Shown piece after piece: positions 61,878-64,000 of a stretch of DNA of 64,000 nucleotides. This stretch comes from JAIESQ01 sp964495375 (GTDB taxonomy: Bacteria; Planctomycetota; Planctomycetia; Pirellulales; JAEUIK01). The notes under the pieces are model-generated. The model worked only from the letters and a program-made list of their open reading frames with translations. It did not search any database and was not told the DNA's origin. The DNA lies in contig CAZBWM010000033.1 in assembly GCA_964495375.1 (NCBI GenBank), positions 1-64,000 of the forward strand. Reading direction: 5' to 3'. How positions within the stretch are numbered: position 1 is the first letter of the stretch; every line of letters begins with the position of its first letter. A program made the translations under genes and the position numbers.

Positions 61878-62156
61878 CTAGCCCAATCCGAGCGCCTTCT
61901 TGATCGTGCCGCGACGGGCCTTGCGGCGCGCCTTGCGCTTGGCGACGCGCTTCTTGACGCCAGCGACGAAGCCTTCGACGACCCCTTCCACAGCGCCGAC
62001 GGCGTCACTGACTAGCGCCTTCACGGGCCCTTTTTTGGCGACCTTGGCCTTCTTCGCGGGCTTGGCCTTCTTGGCCGGAGCGGCCTTCTTCGCGGCGCCC
62101 TTCTTGACACTCTTCTTCGTAACGGCCTTCTTCTTCGCGGTCTTCTTCTTCGCCAT
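61878..62156 (-). CDS. Lysine-rich histone-H1-like DNA-binding protein
   Basis: A 92-residue, extremely basic protein. Residues 2-45 are almost wholly AK-type repeats (KKAAPAKKAKPAKKAK). A short uncharged helical segment (VKALVSDAVGAVEGVVEGFV) follows, then a basic C-terminus (RVAKRKARRKARRGTIKKAL). Such bacterial proteins resemble histone H1 tails and Chlamydia Hc1, and condense DNA. The ATG at 62156 has AAGGAGG upstream, a strong ribosome site, suggesting abundant expression. Planctomycetes often encode such proteins, and this one may add to nucleoid condensation. Confidence 0.8.
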   Translation of the reverse strand: MAKKKTAKKKAVTKKSVKKGAAKKAAPAKKAKPAKKAKVAKKGPVKALVSDAVGAVEGVVEGFVAGVKKRVAKRKARRKARRGTIKKALGLG

Positions 62157-62238
62157 GGGAATCCTCCTTGGGGGGAAAGACGAGATCATACCATCGTATG
62201 AAGTTTTGCAACCATGATTAAATCGCTCTGGTTTTTCC

Positions 62239-63879
62239 CTAGCGAAAGAACCAGCACATCCCGAGCGTGCAGGCCACCAGCGCGCCGGCCCATAGCTTGT
62301 CGTTCTGCCACCAGGGGCGCTCGACCGTTTGCTCCGGCCGTTCGCGCCGGAATCGAGTCCAGGTGTACTGCTCGCGGTCGGCGTCGCGCTGGTGTTGCGT
62401 CGCTAGGCTCACAACCAGCAGCACGGCATAGCAGGTCAACGTCGCTAAGGCAGCGCGATGAAACGCCTGTAGTTGATGGTCGAACCCAAGGCGGGCAACT
62501 TGTTCGAACACAATCGACAAGATCGGGCCCGCCAGAATGCAGACCAGGGCGGCCGTGCGCGTGACAAACGGTTGTCGAATGCCGGCCACGTAGGCCACGA
62601 TCACACCGGGCACCAGGTAAGCATTAAAGTCGGCCATGCGATTGAAGATGCCCCCCTTGGTCTGGCCAAAATAGAGCGACAGCGCGATGGCCGTGCCCAC
62701 CATCAGCATCATCGCCGCGCGGCCAACCCAGATCAGCCTCAATTCCGACGCCTGCGGCCGGAGGTACTTCTTGTAGATATCGAAGGTGAACAGCGTGGCC
62801 GTCGAGTTCATCATCGAGTCGATCGTCGAGAGAATGCCCGCGACGAGCCCTGCCATCACCAACCCCACCAGGCCGTAACCGGCTGGCAGCAACTCGCGCG
62901 TCAGGCCGGCGAACGCCGTATCGCTTTCGGTGGCCGGATCGATCGCCATGATGTAACCGGCCGCCATGCCCGGCACGATGCAGAGAAATGGGATCAGCAG
63001 CTTGCAGAAGCCCGCCGAGATGGTCCCCATGCGGGCATCCCAGTCGCTACGCGCACCGAGGGTGCGCTGCACGATGAATTGGTTGGTGCCCCAATAGTAA
63101 AGGTGCAGCACCATCAACCCGCTGAGGACGCCGCTCCAGGGCAATTCGGGATGGCCGGCGTCGAAGAAAACATGGAATTTCTCCGGCTGTTTTTCGAGCA
63201 AGCCGGAGAGCCCGCCCACATTCGGGTGCCAGATCGCCAGCACGGCCAGCAAGCCGCTACCGACCAGCAGCAGCACGCTTTGGACGACGTCGTTGAAGAT
63301 GTCCGCCTTGAGTCCACCATAGAGCGTGTACGCCGCAGCCACGGCGGCCAGCAGGCAAACAGCCATTGGGTAGCTGACAGCATACGGCGAGTCGGCCGTG
63401 AGCGTGGCCAACGTTAGCGCGCCGAGAATCATGGTGCCAACCATCTGAATCAGCAGGAACGCCATGTTGGTGAGTGAGTAAACCAGGCGGCTGCGATCGT
63501 CAAAACGGCGGCCGAGATACTCGGACAGCGTGTACAAGCCCATGCGGCGATAGAACGGTAGAAAGAAGTAGCAGAGCATCAGCAGCCCGAATATGGCGCC
63601 GAACTCGAAGTTCGCCTGGGCGAAACCCTCTTTCAGGCCGGCCCCCATCATGCCGACCATGTGGTGCGAACTGATGTTGGTGCCGAAGATCGATCCGGCC
63701 ACAGCCCACCAGGCGATAGTGCGGCCAGCCAGGTAATAGTCGCTGGTGTTCTCCTCCTTGCGGCCGATCCACATTCCAAAGCCGGTTACCCCGACGATCG
63801 TGCCGACGAGAATCAGCACGTCGAGCCATTGCAGCGGCACGCTCGCGGATTGCGCTAAGAGCAGTGGAAATCCATTCAT
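62239..63879 (-). CDS. Sodium:solute symporter (SSS family)
   Basis: A 546-residue membrane protein with about 13-14 hydrophobic helices. Family segments visible are TSDYYLAGRTIAWWAVAGS, NISSHHMVGMMGAG, TLYGGLKADIFNDVVQSVLL, YYWGTNQFIVQRTLGA and LVAGILSTIDSMMNSTATLF, which place it in the SGLT-like sodium:solute symporter family. The sequence resembles sugar- or myo-inositol-type members more than proline or pantothenate types, but the substrate cannot be fixed. A Trp-rich short C-terminal segment after the last helices is normal. The preceding histone-like gene is co-oriented 82 bases downstream. Confidence 0.93.
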   Translation of the reverse strand: MNGFPLLLAQSASVPLQWLDVLILVGTIVGVTGFGMWIGRKEENTSDYYLAGRTIAWWAVAGSIFGTNISSHHMVGMMGAGLKEGFAQANFEFGAIFGLLMLCYFFLPFYRRMGLYTLSEYLGRRFDDRSRLVYSLTNMAFLLIQMVGTMILGALTLATLTADSPYAVSYPMAVCLLAAVAAAYTLYGGLKADIFNDVVQSVLLLVGSGLLAVLAIWHPNVGGLSGLLEKQPEKFHVFFDAGHPELPWSGVLSGLMVLHLYYWGTNQFIVQRTLGARSDWDARMGTISAGFCKLLIPFLCIVPGMAAGYIMAIDPATESDTAFAGLTRELLPAGYGLVGLVMAGLVAGILSTIDSMMNSTATLFTFDIYKKYLRPQASELRLIWVGRAAMMLMVGTAIALSLYFGQTKGGIFNRMADFNAYLVPGVIVAYVAGIRQPFVTRTAALVCILAGPILSIVFEQVARLGFDHQLQAFHRAALATLTCYAVLLVVSLATQHQRDADREQYTWTRFRRERPEQTVERPWWQNDKLWAGALVACTLGMCWFFR

Positions 63880-64000
63880 CAGCTTCGACCCTCGCCTGAA
63901 GTTGTCGGCGGCTTGAATCTAACGAGGCCATCGGTGTCAGGAAAGCTCACGTCGCGCATTGTCGCCAGCGGCGACGCTGCGGGACGTAAGCTTCTCCGCA

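Overview
The window is a GC-rich stretch of bacterial chromosome, almost certainly from a planctomycete (Pirellulales-like). The markers are a planctomycete cytochrome c/DUF1549/DUF1553 gene followed by a DUF1501 gene, a DUF1559 pseudopilin-like gene, PEP-CTERM surface proteins, a MoxR/VWA operon, long exported proteins of planctomycete type, and several families of small palindromic dispersed repeats. No rRNA, tRNA, CRISPR array or transposase was recognised.

Layout. 0-12.9 kb is mostly housekeeping: the tail of a glycine-rich protein, protoporphyrinogen oxidase, an exported two-domain glycerophosphodiesterase, a Gfo/Idh-like membrane protein, MutM, a chorismate-lyase-like protein, a toxin-antitoxin pair whose toxin is frameshifted, the DNA polymerase III alpha subunit, an MDR oxidoreductase and an ABA4-like membrane protein. 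13.9-17.4 kb holds a clear cobalamin riboswitch, then a DUF1559 protein and two PEP-CTERM surface proteins, one of them DUF4465; this looks like a B12-controlled cell-surface locus without a TonB receptor. 17.3-33 kb holds an HTH/zinc-ribbon protein, an MprF-like lipid-modifying protein, the MoxR/VWA operon, a PQQ-like beta-propeller protein whose 5' end is occupied by a dispersed repeat, a redoxin/cytochrome c/copper-oxygenase-like fusion, RuvB and a serine hydrolase. 33-44 kb holds a FabA-FabB pair with overlapping stop and start codons, a PIN/TRAM protein, asparagine synthetase, two poorly known genes in tandem and an HD hydrolase.

44.6-57.1 kb is the largest accessory locus, a four-gene minus-strand operon for a multidomain fatty-acid/polyketide synthase. 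It encodes a 2474-residue protein (two nitronate-monooxygenase-like barrels, KS, AT, ACP, KR), a 1281-residue protein (AT, dehydratase, and a C-terminal region resembling a phosphopantetheinyl transferase that has lost its catalytic motifs), a stand-alone ACP and an alpha/beta hydrolase. The parts list resembles PUFA synthases and hglE-type synthases but is packed differently. The last 6 kb hold the cytochrome/DUF1549/DUF1553 plus DUF1501 pair, a lysine-rich histone-H1-like protein and a sodium:solute symporter.

The observations most worth following are the riboswitch-linked surface locus, the synthase with tandem NMO domains and a decayed PPTase-like tail, the dispersed palindromes placed between convergent genes, and the repeat that reaches into the signal peptide of the PQQ-like gene.
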